From positions 1 through 6,115 of the forward strand of contig CAIUBS010000103.1 of assembly GCA_903897475.1 (NCBI GenBank): DNA of 6,115 bases, in the 5' to 3' direction. The position numbers and the translations under genes are program-made. Positions 1 through 6,007 of the stretch are shown here, one piece after another. Source of the stretch: an uncultured Actinomycetes bacterium. GTDB taxonomy: Bacteria > Actinomycetota > Actinomycetes > Nanopelagicales > Nanopelagicaceae. The notes beneath the pieces were generated by a model that had not been told where the DNA came from, ran no database searches, and saw only the letters and a list, made by a program, of their open reading frames with translations. Each line of letters begins with the position of its first letter. Within the stretch, counting starts at the first letter, position 1.

Positions 1-312
1 AATTAATTTTCTTACAGCTTCTGGACCTTCAGAGACTAAAACATCAACAGCTTTAGAATCACATAAGCCTGCTCCTGCAATTAAAGTATCTTTCTTATGT
101 TGGTCAGGGGTATCACCGGGGCCAAGTGCAGCAGCTATTCCACCTTGTGCCCATTTAGTTGAGCCTTCATCAATTCTTGCCTTTGTAACGAGTAAAACAG
201 ATAAACCATGTGATCTTAGATTTAATGCTGTAGTAAGACCTGCAACTCCAGAACCAATTACTACAACATCTGCAGAAGTACTCCAACCAGGTTTACCGGT
301 TAATAGCCTCAT
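1..312 (-). CDS. nadB: L-aspartate oxidase, N-terminal part (cut by window edge)
   Basis: This is the first 104 codons of L-aspartate oxidase; the gene runs off the low-coordinate edge. The enzyme is a cytoplasmic FAD flavoprotein that oxidises L-aspartate to iminoaspartate, the first step of de novo NAD synthesis, which NadA then converts to quinolinate. I translated it by hand, because it is truncated. An FAD-binding Rossmann motif GSGVAGL is seen at residues 20-26 after the beta strand ADVVVI. The family signature STKWAQGGIAAAL follows at 51-63 and DTLIAGAGLCD at 75-85, both typical of NadB rather than of succinate dehydrogenase flavoprotein. The ATG start at 312-310 overlaps the panC stop as ATGA, and no clear Shine-Dalgarno precedes it, so translational coupling to panC is likely. 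A short N-terminal stretch ending in a PGW-type motif before the Rossmann fold fits actinobacterial NadB. nadC would be the expected next gene but lies outside the window. Confidence 0.95.
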   Translation of the reverse strand, partial: MRLLTGKPGWSTSADVVVIGSGVAGLTTALNLRSHGLSVLLVTKARIDEGSTKWAQGGIAAALGPGDTPDQHKKDTLIAGAGLCDSKAVDVLVSEGPEAVRKLI

Positions 313-1097
313 GATTTTGCACTCACTGTCATATTATCAATTAATCTGACCTGGTTAATCCAGCCCGCGATTATTGCCCGCTTGTTTAGAGTGCTTTTAT
401 CCGCTGGATGAAATGTATTCTCATCTATAACTTCAAGATAATCCAACCTAAAATTAGGCTCACTTAAAATTTCTTGATTCATATCTTCAATACTTGATTT
501 CTGTAATGCTCTAAAAATAACTTGTGCATACTTTTTTTGATTTTGATCTAAAAAAATATTTCTAGAAGATAAGGCTAGACCATTCTCATCACGAATTGTT
601 GGAGCTGAAATAACATCAACAGGAAGGCTTAATTCTTTTACCATTTGTTTTATTAAGAACAACTGTTGGAAATCTTTTTCGCCAAAGATTGCCATCTTTG
701 GAGTAGTTAACTCAAACAATCTTTTCACAACAGTTAAAACACCATTAAAGTGTTTTGGTCGTGATTTTCCTTCATACAACTCTCCTACTTTTCCAGCAGA
801 AACTTCCGTAACTATGCCAGGATAAATAACTTCCGTAGTGGGGATAAAAACAGCATCAGCGCCTGCTTTTTCGGCAAGCCTTAAGTCACTATCTAATGAT
901 TTGGGATAATTTGCTAAATCCTGCTTATCTTCAAATTGCAAAGGATTAATGAAAATACTTACTAGAACTTTTTTTCCTTTTTGCCTTGCTATTTTTATCA
1001 ATGACGCATGTCCTGCGTGCAGTGCGCCCATGGTTGGGACTAATACATCAATTTCTTGGCGCGCCAAATCCTCAGATGATTTATATATTTCAATCAT
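309..1097 (-). CDS. panC: Pantothenate synthetase (pantoate--beta-alanine ligase)
   Basis: PanC condenses pantoate with beta-alanine using ATP, via a pantoyl-adenylate, to give pantothenate, the precursor of coenzyme A; it is cytoplasmic. The 262-residue product carries the family hallmarks in order. PTMGALHAGH at 21-30 holds the HxGH nucleotidyl-transferase motif (H27, H30). NPLQF is at 51-55, and RPKHFNGVLTVVKRLF at 113-128 is the pantoate-binding region. FGEKDFQQL lies at 138-146, and RDENGLALSSRN at 169-180 is the KMSKS-like ATP loop. RLIDN near the end matches the usual C-terminus. It is slightly shorter than the roughly 280 residues common in the family. The start ATG is preceded by AAAGGA with an 8-nt spacer. 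It follows folK after 39 nt and overlaps nadB by 4 bp. No panB or panD is present, so pantoate and beta-alanine must come from genes elsewhere or from uptake. Confidence 0.97.
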   Translation of the reverse strand: MIEIYKSSEDLARQEIDVLVPTMGALHAGHASLIKIARQKGKKVLVSIFINPLQFEDKQDLANYPKSLDSDLRLAEKAGADAVFIPTTEVIYPGIVTEVSAGKVGELYEGKSRPKHFNGVLTVVKRLFELTTPKMAIFGEKDFQQLFLIKQMVKELSLPVDVISAPTIRDENGLALSSRNIFLDQNQKKYAQVIFRALQKSSIEDMNQEILSEPNFRLDYLEVIDENTFHPADKSTLNKRAIIAGWINQVRLIDNMTVSAKS

Positions 1098-1136
1098 GGC
1101 TCCAGTCCTTTCCGGGTACCGGGCTAGAAGTAAAGT
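1098..1136 (-). repeat. folK-panC spacer with GC-rich CCGGG-TA-CCGGG direct repeat
   Basis: This 39-nt gap is the longest in the window. On the plus strand it contains a perfect 5-nt direct repeat, CCGGG at 1112-1116 and 1119-1123, separated by TA, with the palindrome GGTACC at 1115-1120. CCGG-GTA-CCGG could also pair as a 4-bp hairpin with a 3-nt loop. The cluster is markedly more GC-rich than the surroundings. It sits immediately upstream of the panC Shine-Dalgarno. No U-tract follows, so it does not look like an intrinsic terminator. A regulatory role is possible but unproven; it could also be chance. Confidence 0.35.
1106..1111 (-). promoter_or_regulatory. Ribosome binding site of panC
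   Basis: AAAGGA reads on the minus strand, 8 nt before the panC ATG. It supports this start and suggests that panC can be initiated independently of upstream folK, from which it is separated by the longest gap in the operon. A second GGAG at 1103-1100 is only 2 nt from the ATG and is too close to act well. Confidence 0.7.
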
Positions 1137-1589
1137 TTAACTCTTTCTACTTAAAGAAGCCAAAAATTTTATTTTACCCAGTCCAGGAATAACTCCATCA
1201 GGATCAATTGAGAGCCAAGGTGTGAGTACAAAATCTCTCGAGCTTGCTAATGGATGAGGGAGTTTTAAATTTTGAGTGTCAATTACATGATCTCCAAAAA
1301 CTATCAAATCTAAGTCAATAATTCTTGGTCCCCATTTAACCTCTCTGACTCTCCCCATTTCATCCTCAATAGCTAGTAATCTATTTAATAAATCTTCAGG
1401 TTCTAACTCTGATTCACCTATTGCAACAGAATTTAGAAAATCTGGTTGAACAGGGCCACCAACTGCTTTAGTTTCAATGTACTTTGAAACAATTAAATTT
1501 CTCAAAACTTCTTCAAGTTTTGTAACAGCGATATCTAAATTTAGCTTTCTATTCTCAAGATTTGAGCCTAATGCAATTACAGCTTTCAT
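1137..1589 (-). CDS. folK: 2-amino-4-hydroxy-6-hydroxymethyldihydropteridine pyrophosphokinase (HPPK)
   Basis: FolK transfers pyrophosphate from ATP to 6-hydroxymethyl-7,8-dihydropterin, making the substrate that FolP joins to pABA. The 150-residue protein has the HPPK elements in order. ALGSNLENR is at 6-14, GGPVQPDFLNSV at 44-55 is the pterin-binding region, and EMGRVREVKWGPRIIDLDL spans 77-95. In the last, D92 and D94 correspond to the two Mg-binding aspartates. PHP at 111-113 is followed by RDFVLTPW at 118-125. Length is close to the E. coli enzyme (about 158). The ATG overlaps the folB stop as ATGA and lacks a Shine-Dalgarno (the upstream bases are an A-rich Lys-Lys coding stretch), so translation probably depends on ribosomes finishing folB. 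It ends the four-gene folate block. Confidence 0.97.
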   Translation of the reverse strand: MKAVIALGSNLENRKLNLDIAVTKLEEVLRNLIVSKYIETKAVGGPVQPDFLNSVAIGESELEPEDLLNRLLAIEDEMGRVREVKWGPRIIDLDLIVFGDHVIDTQNLKLPHPLASSRDFVLTPWLSIDPDGVIPGLGKIKFLASLSRKS

Positions 1590-1942
1590 TTTTTGATTTC
1601 AATTTGAACTATTACATCTTTAAAACTAAAGGAAATTGGAGCTTTTGGCTTATGCACTCTTACCAAAATAGTTGAAACTCTCTTAAATTTTTTTAGAATA
1701 TCTTTACCAATGTTCTCTGCTAACGTCTCAATCAATAGAACAGGTTTACCAGTTATATGCATGTTAATTAACTTAACTACATCAGCATAGTTGACAGTCT
1801 TATTTAGCTTATCACTCAAATTCTTTAAGTTTAGAGTGAGTTCGACATCAACAATAAATTTTTGACCTTTTTGTTTTTCACTTTCTAGTACACCATGAAA
1901 ACCTTTAGCGGATACACCAGAGATTATTATCTTGTCACTCAT
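1586..1942 (-). CDS. folB: Dihydroneopterin aldolase
   Basis: FolB cleaves 7,8-dihydroneopterin to 6-hydroxymethyl-7,8-dihydropterin and glycolaldehyde, the step between FolE (plus a phosphatase) and FolK. It is a small cytoplasmic enzyme that usually forms an octamer. The 118-residue product is full length for the family. Features seen are GFHGVLESEKQKGQ at 14-27 with the conserved Glu22, VNYADV at 50-55 with Tyr52, LIETLAENI at 70-78 with the pterin-anchoring Glu72, and VRVHKPKAPI at 94-103 with the catalytic Lys98. The HKPxAPI form is common in actinobacterial FolB. The ATG overlaps the folP stop by 4 bp and has its own GAGAGG eight bases upstream, inside folP. No chromosomal fusion to folK is present, although the two genes overlap by 4 bp. 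Confidence 0.96.
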   Translation of the reverse strand: MSDKIIISGVSAKGFHGVLESEKQKGQKFIVDVELTLNLKNLSDKLNKTVNYADVVKLINMHITGKPVLLIETLAENIGKDILKKFKRVSTILVRVHKPKAPISFSFKDVIVQIEIKK

Positions 1943-2736
1943 TTTCGTAACCTCTCAATAACGGCAATAGCATCTTTATGGGCTTTTACCGTATGAGTTC
2001 TAACTCCCCAGACTTTTTGCCTAGCTAGATCGGTGGTTATCGCAATTGTTGCAAACTCTCGATCACTGGGATCTTGGCTATTAATTAATTCGCCCAAAAA
2101 CCTCTTCCTGGAAACACCAACTAATAATGGATAGCCAAGCATCTGCAATCTTTCAATACTTTGAAGTAGTTTCCAGTTGTGACCACTATCTTTCGCAAAA
2201 CCTATTCCTGGATCTAAAATAATTTGGTCAGCACCTACACCTTTATTTATTAAATCTAAAACTCTGTTATCTAATTCGTCTTTTACCTCTTTAACAACAT
2301 CTTCATACACTGCATTTTTTTGCATCTGTTTAGAGTGTCCACGCCAATGCATAACTACGTATTGAATATTTGGATTAGCCGCAATAACTGAAGCCATGTT
2401 TTCATCTGCTAAGCCCCCACTAACATCATTTATATATTTAGCACCAGCAGCTATCGCTTCTTTTGCAACATGGGAGCGCATTGTGTCGACACTAATAACA
2501 GCACCATCTTTTACTAATTCAACTACGACTGGAATAACTCTATTAATCTCTTCATCTTCGCTTACTCGTTCAGCTCCAGGCCTAGTTGACTCACCACCAA
2601 CATCAATAATGTCAGCGCCTTCGGCAAACAACCGTCGTCCATGATTAATAGCATCTAGTTTTGAGAAGTACTTCCCACCATCAGCAAAAGAATCCGGAGT
2701 AACATTTAGAATTCCCATGACTAACGTTTGATTCAT
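1939..2736 (-). CDS. folP: Dihydropteroate synthase
   Basis: FolP condenses 6-hydroxymethyl-dihydropterin pyrophosphate with p-aminobenzoate to give 7,8-dihydropteroate; it is the sulfonamide target. The 265-residue TIM-barrel protein shows every expected block. MGILNVTPDSFADGG is at 7-21 (metal-site Asn11). DVGGESTRPGA lies at 45-55 (loop 2 with T52, R53). ISVDT at 81-85 holds D84 and INDVSG at 102-107 holds N103. DPGIGFAKD at 175-183 holds D175, and GVSRKRFLG at 207-215 holds K211. The terminal R246-x-H248 pair is also present. No insertion of the kind linked to acquired sulfonamide resistance is apparent in loops 1 and 2. The start ATG is 2 nt after the folE stop with only a weak AGG five bases upstream. 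The alternative Met7 would remove part of the first strand and is unlikely. Confidence 0.97.
   Translation of the reverse strand: MNQTLVMGILNVTPDSFADGGKYFSKLDAINHGRRLFAEGADIIDVGGESTRPGAERVSEDEEINRVIPVVVELVKDGAVISVDTMRSHVAKEAIAAGAKYINDVSGGLADENMASVIAANPNIQYVVMHWRGHSKQMQKNAVYEDVVKEVKDELDNRVLDLINKGVGADQIILDPGIGFAKDSGHNWKLLQSIERLQMLGYPLLVGVSRKRFLGELINSQDPSDREFATIAITTDLARQKVWGVRTHTVKAHKDAIAVIERLRK
1951..1956 (-). promoter_or_regulatory. Ribosome binding site of folB inside folP
   Basis: GAGAGG reads on the minus strand within the last codons of folP, 8 nt before the folB ATG. It supports the 4-bp ATGA overlap start and indicates re-initiation aided by a real Shine-Dalgarno, unlike the downstream folB-folK and panC-nadB junctions. 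Confidence 0.6.
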
Positions 2737-2738
2737 GA

Positions 2739-3359
2739 CTACCTAGTTTGATTAATTAAGGAAATTGCTTCAGCCCTAGTTGTTGGATTTAATAGTTGGC
2801 CACGAACTGCGCTAGTTGTAGTTCTTGCTTGTGATTTCTTTACACCCCTCATTGACATGCATAAGTGCTCGCAATCAATAATTACAATAACTCCACCGGG
2901 CTGCAATATTTCAACTAGTGCATCTGCAATTTGCGATGTAAGCCTTTCCTGTACTTGAGGACGACGTGCATATAGATCAACTAAGCGAGCAAGTTTTGAA
3001 ATTCCAGTTATCCGACCACTCTCTCCAGGGATATATCCAATATGAGCAACGCCATGAAAAGGGGTGAGATGGTGTTCGCAGTGAGAAAAAACTTCTATCT
3101 CTCGAACAATTACTAATTCTTTATGACCAATATCAAAAGTAGTAGTTAAAACATCTTCGGGTTTCTGCCATAGACCTGCAAAATTTTCAGCTAATGCTTT
3201 AGCAAATCTTTTAGGAGTATCCTTTAATCCATCTCTGTTTGGATCTTCACCTATTGCAATCAATAATTCAGTTACTGCTTTTTCTGCACGCTTTTGGTCA
3301 AACTCGCCCTTGGCACCACCATCATTTGGCCCCATTGAAACAGAGTTAACCTCACTCAT
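2739..3359 (-). CDS. folE: GTP cyclohydrolase I (FolE1 type)
   Basis: FolE converts GTP to 7,8-dihydroneopterin triphosphate and formate, the committed step of folate synthesis. The 206-residue protein matches the zinc-dependent type I family. FSHCEHHLTPFHG at 91-103 supplies zinc ligands C94 and H97, and the HLCM segment supplies the third, C167, with H165 as the conserved catalytic histidine. PGESGRITGISKLAR at 111-125 and QVQERLTSQI at 135-144 are the substrate-pocket signatures, and SMRGVKKSQARTTTSAVRG at 169-187 is the typical C-terminal block. The first 20 or so residues are a variable extension. Presence of the Cys/His zinc set argues against the metal-promiscuous FolE2 family. The ATG has a good AAAGGA five bases upstream and overlaps the ftsH 3' end by 8 bp in another frame. 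Confidence 0.97.
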   Translation of the reverse strand: MSEVNSVSMGPNDGGAKGEFDQKRAEKAVTELLIAIGEDPNRDGLKDTPKRFAKALAENFAGLWQKPEDVLTTTFDIGHKELVIVREIEVFSHCEHHLTPFHGVAHIGYIPGESGRITGISKLARLVDLYARRPQVQERLTSQIADALVEILQPGGVIVIIDCEHLCMSMRGVKKSQARTTTSAVRGQLLNPTTRAEAISLINQTR

Positions 3360-5409
3360 TTACATCCTTTTCATTCTTCTTTGAAGCAGCTTTCTTAATT
3401 GGCTTTTCTTCTGCAACAGCTTTGACTTTTGCTGGCCTTAACGCAACTGGAGGTTGATTAGAAGGAACTCTTCTTTGTGAACCTGTCCAGGCGGCTCTAG
3501 GTTTTACCTTCCTAACTTTCTTAAAGATAACTTCGATTTCTTCTTTGTTTAAAGTTTCCTTTTCTAAAAGCTCTTCAACTAATAAATCCAAGATATCCCT
3601 ATTAGAAACTAAAATATCAAATGCTTCTTGGTGGGCATTCTCAATCATTTCTCTTATTTCACTATCGACAATTGCCGCAACGTTTTCAGAATAATCTCTT
3701 TGATGCCCGTAATCTCTACCTAGGAAAGGTTGAGAATCTGAAATCCCTAATTTAATTGCACCAAGTTTTTGGGTCATTCCATACTGAGTTACCATCGCGC
3801 GCGCTAAGTTGGTAGCTTTTTCAATATCATTGGAAGCGCCTGTGGTTGGGTCATGGAAAATTAATTCTTCAGCAGCGCGTCCACCCATTGTGTATGCGAG
3901 CTGATCTAACATTTGATTTCGCGTAACAGCGTATCTATCTTCATCCGGCAATACCATCGTATAACCAAGCGCTCTTCCTCTAGGCATAATTGTTACCTTA
4001 TGTACTGGATCAGTATGTGGAAGTGCGTGCGCAACTAATGCATGCCCACCTTCATGATATGCAGTAATTCTGCGTTCTTCCTCGGTCATTAATCTAGAAA
4101 CTTTTTGAGGTCCAGCCATAACTCGATCAATAGCTTCGTCAATATCAGAATTTTTTATTGTTTTGCGATCTTCGCGTGCAGCAAGTAATGCCGCCTCATT
4201 TAATACATTTGCTAAGTCTGCGCCAGTAAATCCTGGTGTTCGCTTTGCATAATTGTTTAAATCAACATCCTTGGTAACCATTTTTCCTTTTGCATGTACA
4301 GCAAGAATTGCAGCTCTTCCCTTTAAATCAGGTCGATCAACAGTTATTTGACGATCAAATCTGCCGGGCCTTAAAAGTGCTGGATCCAATACATCTGGTC
4401 GATTTGTCGCAGCGATCAAAATAACTTGGCCATTTGCATCAAAGCCATCCATTTCAACTAAAAGTTGGTTGAGAGTCTGCTCGCGCTCATCATTACCACC
4501 ACCAAGACCTGCACCTCGCTGACGACCTACTGCATCTATTTCATCAATGAAAACAATTGCAGGTGAATTTTGTTTTGCTTGTGCAAACAGATCACGCACC
4601 CTAGATGCACCAACTCCAACAAACATCTCAACAAATTCAGATCCAGAAATTGAATAAAAAGGTATCTTGGCCTCACCTGCTACAGCTCTAGCTAATAAAG
4701 TTTTTCCTGTTCCTGGGGGGCCATAGAGTAAAACGCCTTTAGGAATTTTGGCACCGATGGCTTTGTACTTATCAGGACTAGCAAGAAAGTCTTTAATCTC
4801 TCGTAACTCTGCAACTGCCTCATCTGCTCCAGCGACATCAGCAAATGTGTTTGTTGGGATTTCTTTATTGTGCAGCTTTGCACGTGACTTACCAAATGAG
4901 AATACTCGGCTGCCTTGACCGCCACCCATAAATAAAAGTAACAAAAATATTATTAACAAGATTGGCAATATGCTGAGAATTAATGAGACAAAAAATGATT
5001 GCTTTGGAACTTCTACATCCCAATTTGTAGTTGGTGGATTGCTGGTCAATAACTCAACAATTAATGATTCCTGACCAACTACATAAGAAGCTTCCAGGTT
5101 TGATGCACCATTTACAAACTCGCCATCTTTCAAAATAATTCTAACTTTTTGATCTCGATCTATAACAGTTGCAGATTTAACATTATTTTGAGATATCTGA
5201 TTAAGAATTACTGAAGTTTCAACCTTTGTAAATTCTTTTCCGGTGGTTGAAATTTGACCAAAAATACTTACCGCAATTAGTGCAGCTATTATCCAAAATA
5301 GTGGGCCGCGAAATATTCGCCTAGCCATTTGCGGTGATGGCTTTACTGATTTTCTGCCAGGCTTGAATCCCTTAAAGCCAGAGGGTTTGAACTTCTTTTT
5401 TTGCGCCAC
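3352..5409 (-). CDS. ftsH: ATP-dependent zinc metalloprotease FtsH
   Basis: FtsH is a hexameric membrane-anchored AAA+ protease that degrades misfolded membrane and selected soluble proteins. The 685-residue product has a basic cytoplasmic stretch (1-34), TM1 near 35-52, an extracytoplasmic domain to about 135, and TM2 near 138-162. AAA+ motifs follow: Walker A GPPGTGKT 230-237, pore loop FVGVG 263-267, Walker B IVFIDEID 285-292, and the second region of homology with ATNRPD from 334 and arginine fingers R347/R350. The protease domain has HEGGH at 452-456 and probable third zinc ligand D528. HEGGH instead of HEAGH is known from actinobacterial FtsH. The C-tail after about 635 is Lys-rich and probably disordered. 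The GTG start is set by an in-frame TAA two codons upstream, but its Shine-Dalgarno is poor; Met28, just before RRIFRGP, is an alternative start. It follows hpt by 35 nt. Confidence 0.97.
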   Translation of the reverse strand: MAQKKKFKPSGFKGFKPGRKSVKPSPQMARRIFRGPLFWIIAALIAVSIFGQISTTGKEFTKVETSVILNQISQNNVKSATVIDRDQKVRIILKDGEFVNGASNLEASYVVGQESLIVELLTSNPPTTNWDVEVPKQSFFVSLILSILPILLIIFLLLLFMGGGQGSRVFSFGKSRAKLHNKEIPTNTFADVAGADEAVAELREIKDFLASPDKYKAIGAKIPKGVLLYGPPGTGKTLLARAVAGEAKIPFYSISGSEFVEMFVGVGASRVRDLFAQAKQNSPAIVFIDEIDAVGRQRGAGLGGGNDEREQTLNQLLVEMDGFDANGQVILIAATNRPDVLDPALLRPGRFDRQITVDRPDLKGRAAILAVHAKGKMVTKDVDLNNYAKRTPGFTGADLANVLNEAALLAAREDRKTIKNSDIDEAIDRVMAGPQKVSRLMTEEERRITAYHEGGHALVAHALPHTDPVHKVTIMPRGRALGYTMVLPDEDRYAVTRNQMLDQLAYTMGGRAAEELIFHDPTTGASNDIEKATNLARAMVTQYGMTQKLGAIKLGISDSQPFLGRDYGHQRDYSENVAAIVDSEIREMIENAHQEAFDILVSNRDILDLLVEELLEKETLNKEEIEVIFKKVRKVKPRAAWTGSQRRVPSNQPPVALRPAKVKAVAEEKPIKKAASKKNEKDVNE
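3365..3370 (-). promoter_or_regulatory. Ribosome binding site of folE inside ftsH
   Basis: AAAGGA on the minus strand lies in the last codons of ftsH, 5 nt before the folE ATG. It fixes the folE start despite the 8-bp overlap with ftsH, and implies that folE is initiated while ribosomes are still finishing ftsH. Confidence 0.7.
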
Positions 5410-5444
5410 CGATTACATCACTTTCTTGCTGCTGCTATAGGGGC
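5410..5444 (-). other. hpt-ftsH intergenic gap
   Basis: This 35-nt spacer reads, on the minus strand, as a short GC-rich start, a GCAGCAGCA triplet run, an AAGAAAG purine stretch 11 nt before the ftsH GTG, and a start-stop pair ATGTAA at 5418-5413. I see no stem with a T-tract, so no terminator, and no convincing -35/-10 pair. The purine stretch is at most a weak, rather distant ribosome binding site. The gap is probably just read through from hpt into ftsH. Confidence 0.5.
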
Positions 5445-5996
5445 TTAAGAATAAAGGTGTTTTGCAAGAACGCCAATAAATGGCAAATTTCGATACTTCT
5501 GATTGAAATCCAGGCCATAACCTACGACGAACTCACTTGGTATATCAAAGCCAACATACTTTGCCTCTACTTTTACCTTAGCTGCATCCGGCTTTCTTAA
5601 TACTGTAAGTATTGAAACTGATTTAGCTCCTCGAGATAACAAGTTTTCAGTTAACCATGAAAGTGTTAAACCTGTATCTAAAATATCTTCAATGATTAAA
5701 ACTTCTCTTCCTAAAATATCCCCATCTAAATCCTTTAATATTTTTACAACACCACTTGATTTAGTTCCTGCACCGTATGATGAGACTGCCATCCAATCCA
5801 TATCAACATGTCGTTGTAAATAGCGAGAAAAATCTGCCATAGCCATAACGGCACCCTTTAAAACTCCAACCAAAACTAGATCTCTTCCTTCGTAATCTTT
5901 TTTTACCTGGTCAGCCATTTCTTTTAAGCGATTCTGAATTTGTTCCTCACTTGCAACTACTCTTTCAATATCGTTGCCAAGAGCTGATAGATCCAC
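5445..5996 (-). CDS. hpt: Hypoxanthine(-guanine) phosphoribosyltransferase
   Basis: Hpt salvages hypoxanthine and guanine by joining them to PRPP, giving IMP and GMP, in the cytoplasm. The 183-residue protein is full length for bacterial HPRTs. LVGVLKGAV at 42-50 and MAVSSYGAGTKSSG at 69-82 form the pyrophosphate/active-site loops. VLIIEDILDTGLT at 99-111 is the PRPP-binding motif with the acidic pair E103/D104, and RKPDAAK at 134-140 precedes the purine pocket YVGFDIP at 147-153. KYRNLPFIG at 167-175 completes the signature. The start is GTG. AGGAG sits just upstream, overlapping the tilS stop, and an in-frame TAA (the tilS stop itself) three codons before the GTG excludes any longer form. 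Its place between tilS and ftsH is conserved in Firmicutes and Actinobacteria. In Bacillus subtilis TilS and Hpt are reported to act together on ftsH expression; whether that holds here is unknown. Confidence 0.96.
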   Translation of the reverse strand: MDLSALGNDIERVVASEEQIQNRLKEMADQVKKDYEGRDLVLVGVLKGAVMAMADFSRYLQRHVDMDWMAVSSYGAGTKSSGVVKILKDLDGDILGREVLIIEDILDTGLTLSWLTENLLSRGAKSVSILTVLRKPDAAKVKVEAKYVGFDIPSEFVVGYGLDFNQKYRNLPFIGVLAKHLYS

Positions 5997-6000
5997 GATT

Positions 6001-6007
6001 CTCCTTT
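6001..6007 (-). promoter_or_regulatory. Ribosome binding site of hpt overlapping tilS stop
   Basis: AAAGGAG on the minus strand is a near-perfect Shine-Dalgarno. Its first two A bases belong to the TAA stop of tilS, and it lies 4 nt before the GTG of hpt. It decides the non-ATG start and makes efficient re-initiation after tilS likely. Confidence 0.75.

Noticed and set aside
452..456. Unused coordinate entry point: FtsH HEGGH motif considered as a mutated protease site (residue numbers 452-456; DNA about 4042-4056)
   Set aside because: HEGGH still satisfies HExxH and is the form known from actinobacterial FtsH such as that of Mycobacterium tuberculosis, so it is not a lesion.
1112..1122. CCGG-GTA-CCGG as an intrinsic terminator between folK and panC
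   Set aside because: The stem is only 4 bp and no T-run follows on the coding strand; it is reported only as a repeat.
1134..1163. Possible internal promoter for panC on the minus strand: TTGGCT (1163-1158), 18-nt spacer, TAAACT (1139-1134)
   Set aside because: Only four of six matches in each box, in AT-rich DNA inside the folK 3' end; such pairs are expected by chance.
949..1192. Two plus-strand open frames (949-1140 and 986-1192)
   Set aside because: They are antisense to panC and the folK-panC junction, have no recognisable domains and no convincing ribosome binding site; the strong PanC and FolK motifs on the other strand explain the DNA.
2396..2644. Plus-strand open frame of 82 codons
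   Set aside because: It is antisense to the core of folP, is Ser/Thr/Pro-rich low-complexity as expected of a shadow frame, and shows no family features.
4692..4925. Minus-strand open frame of 77 codons inside ftsH
   Set aside because: It is an alternate frame across the FtsH linker and Walker A region, which is conserved in the FtsH frame; no start signal or domain.
5410..5470. Possible promoter or heat-shock element upstream of ftsH
   Set aside because: TTGCAA and TATAGC on the minus strand are about 22 nt apart, too far for a standard promoter, and no CIRCE- or HAIR-like inverted repeat is present.
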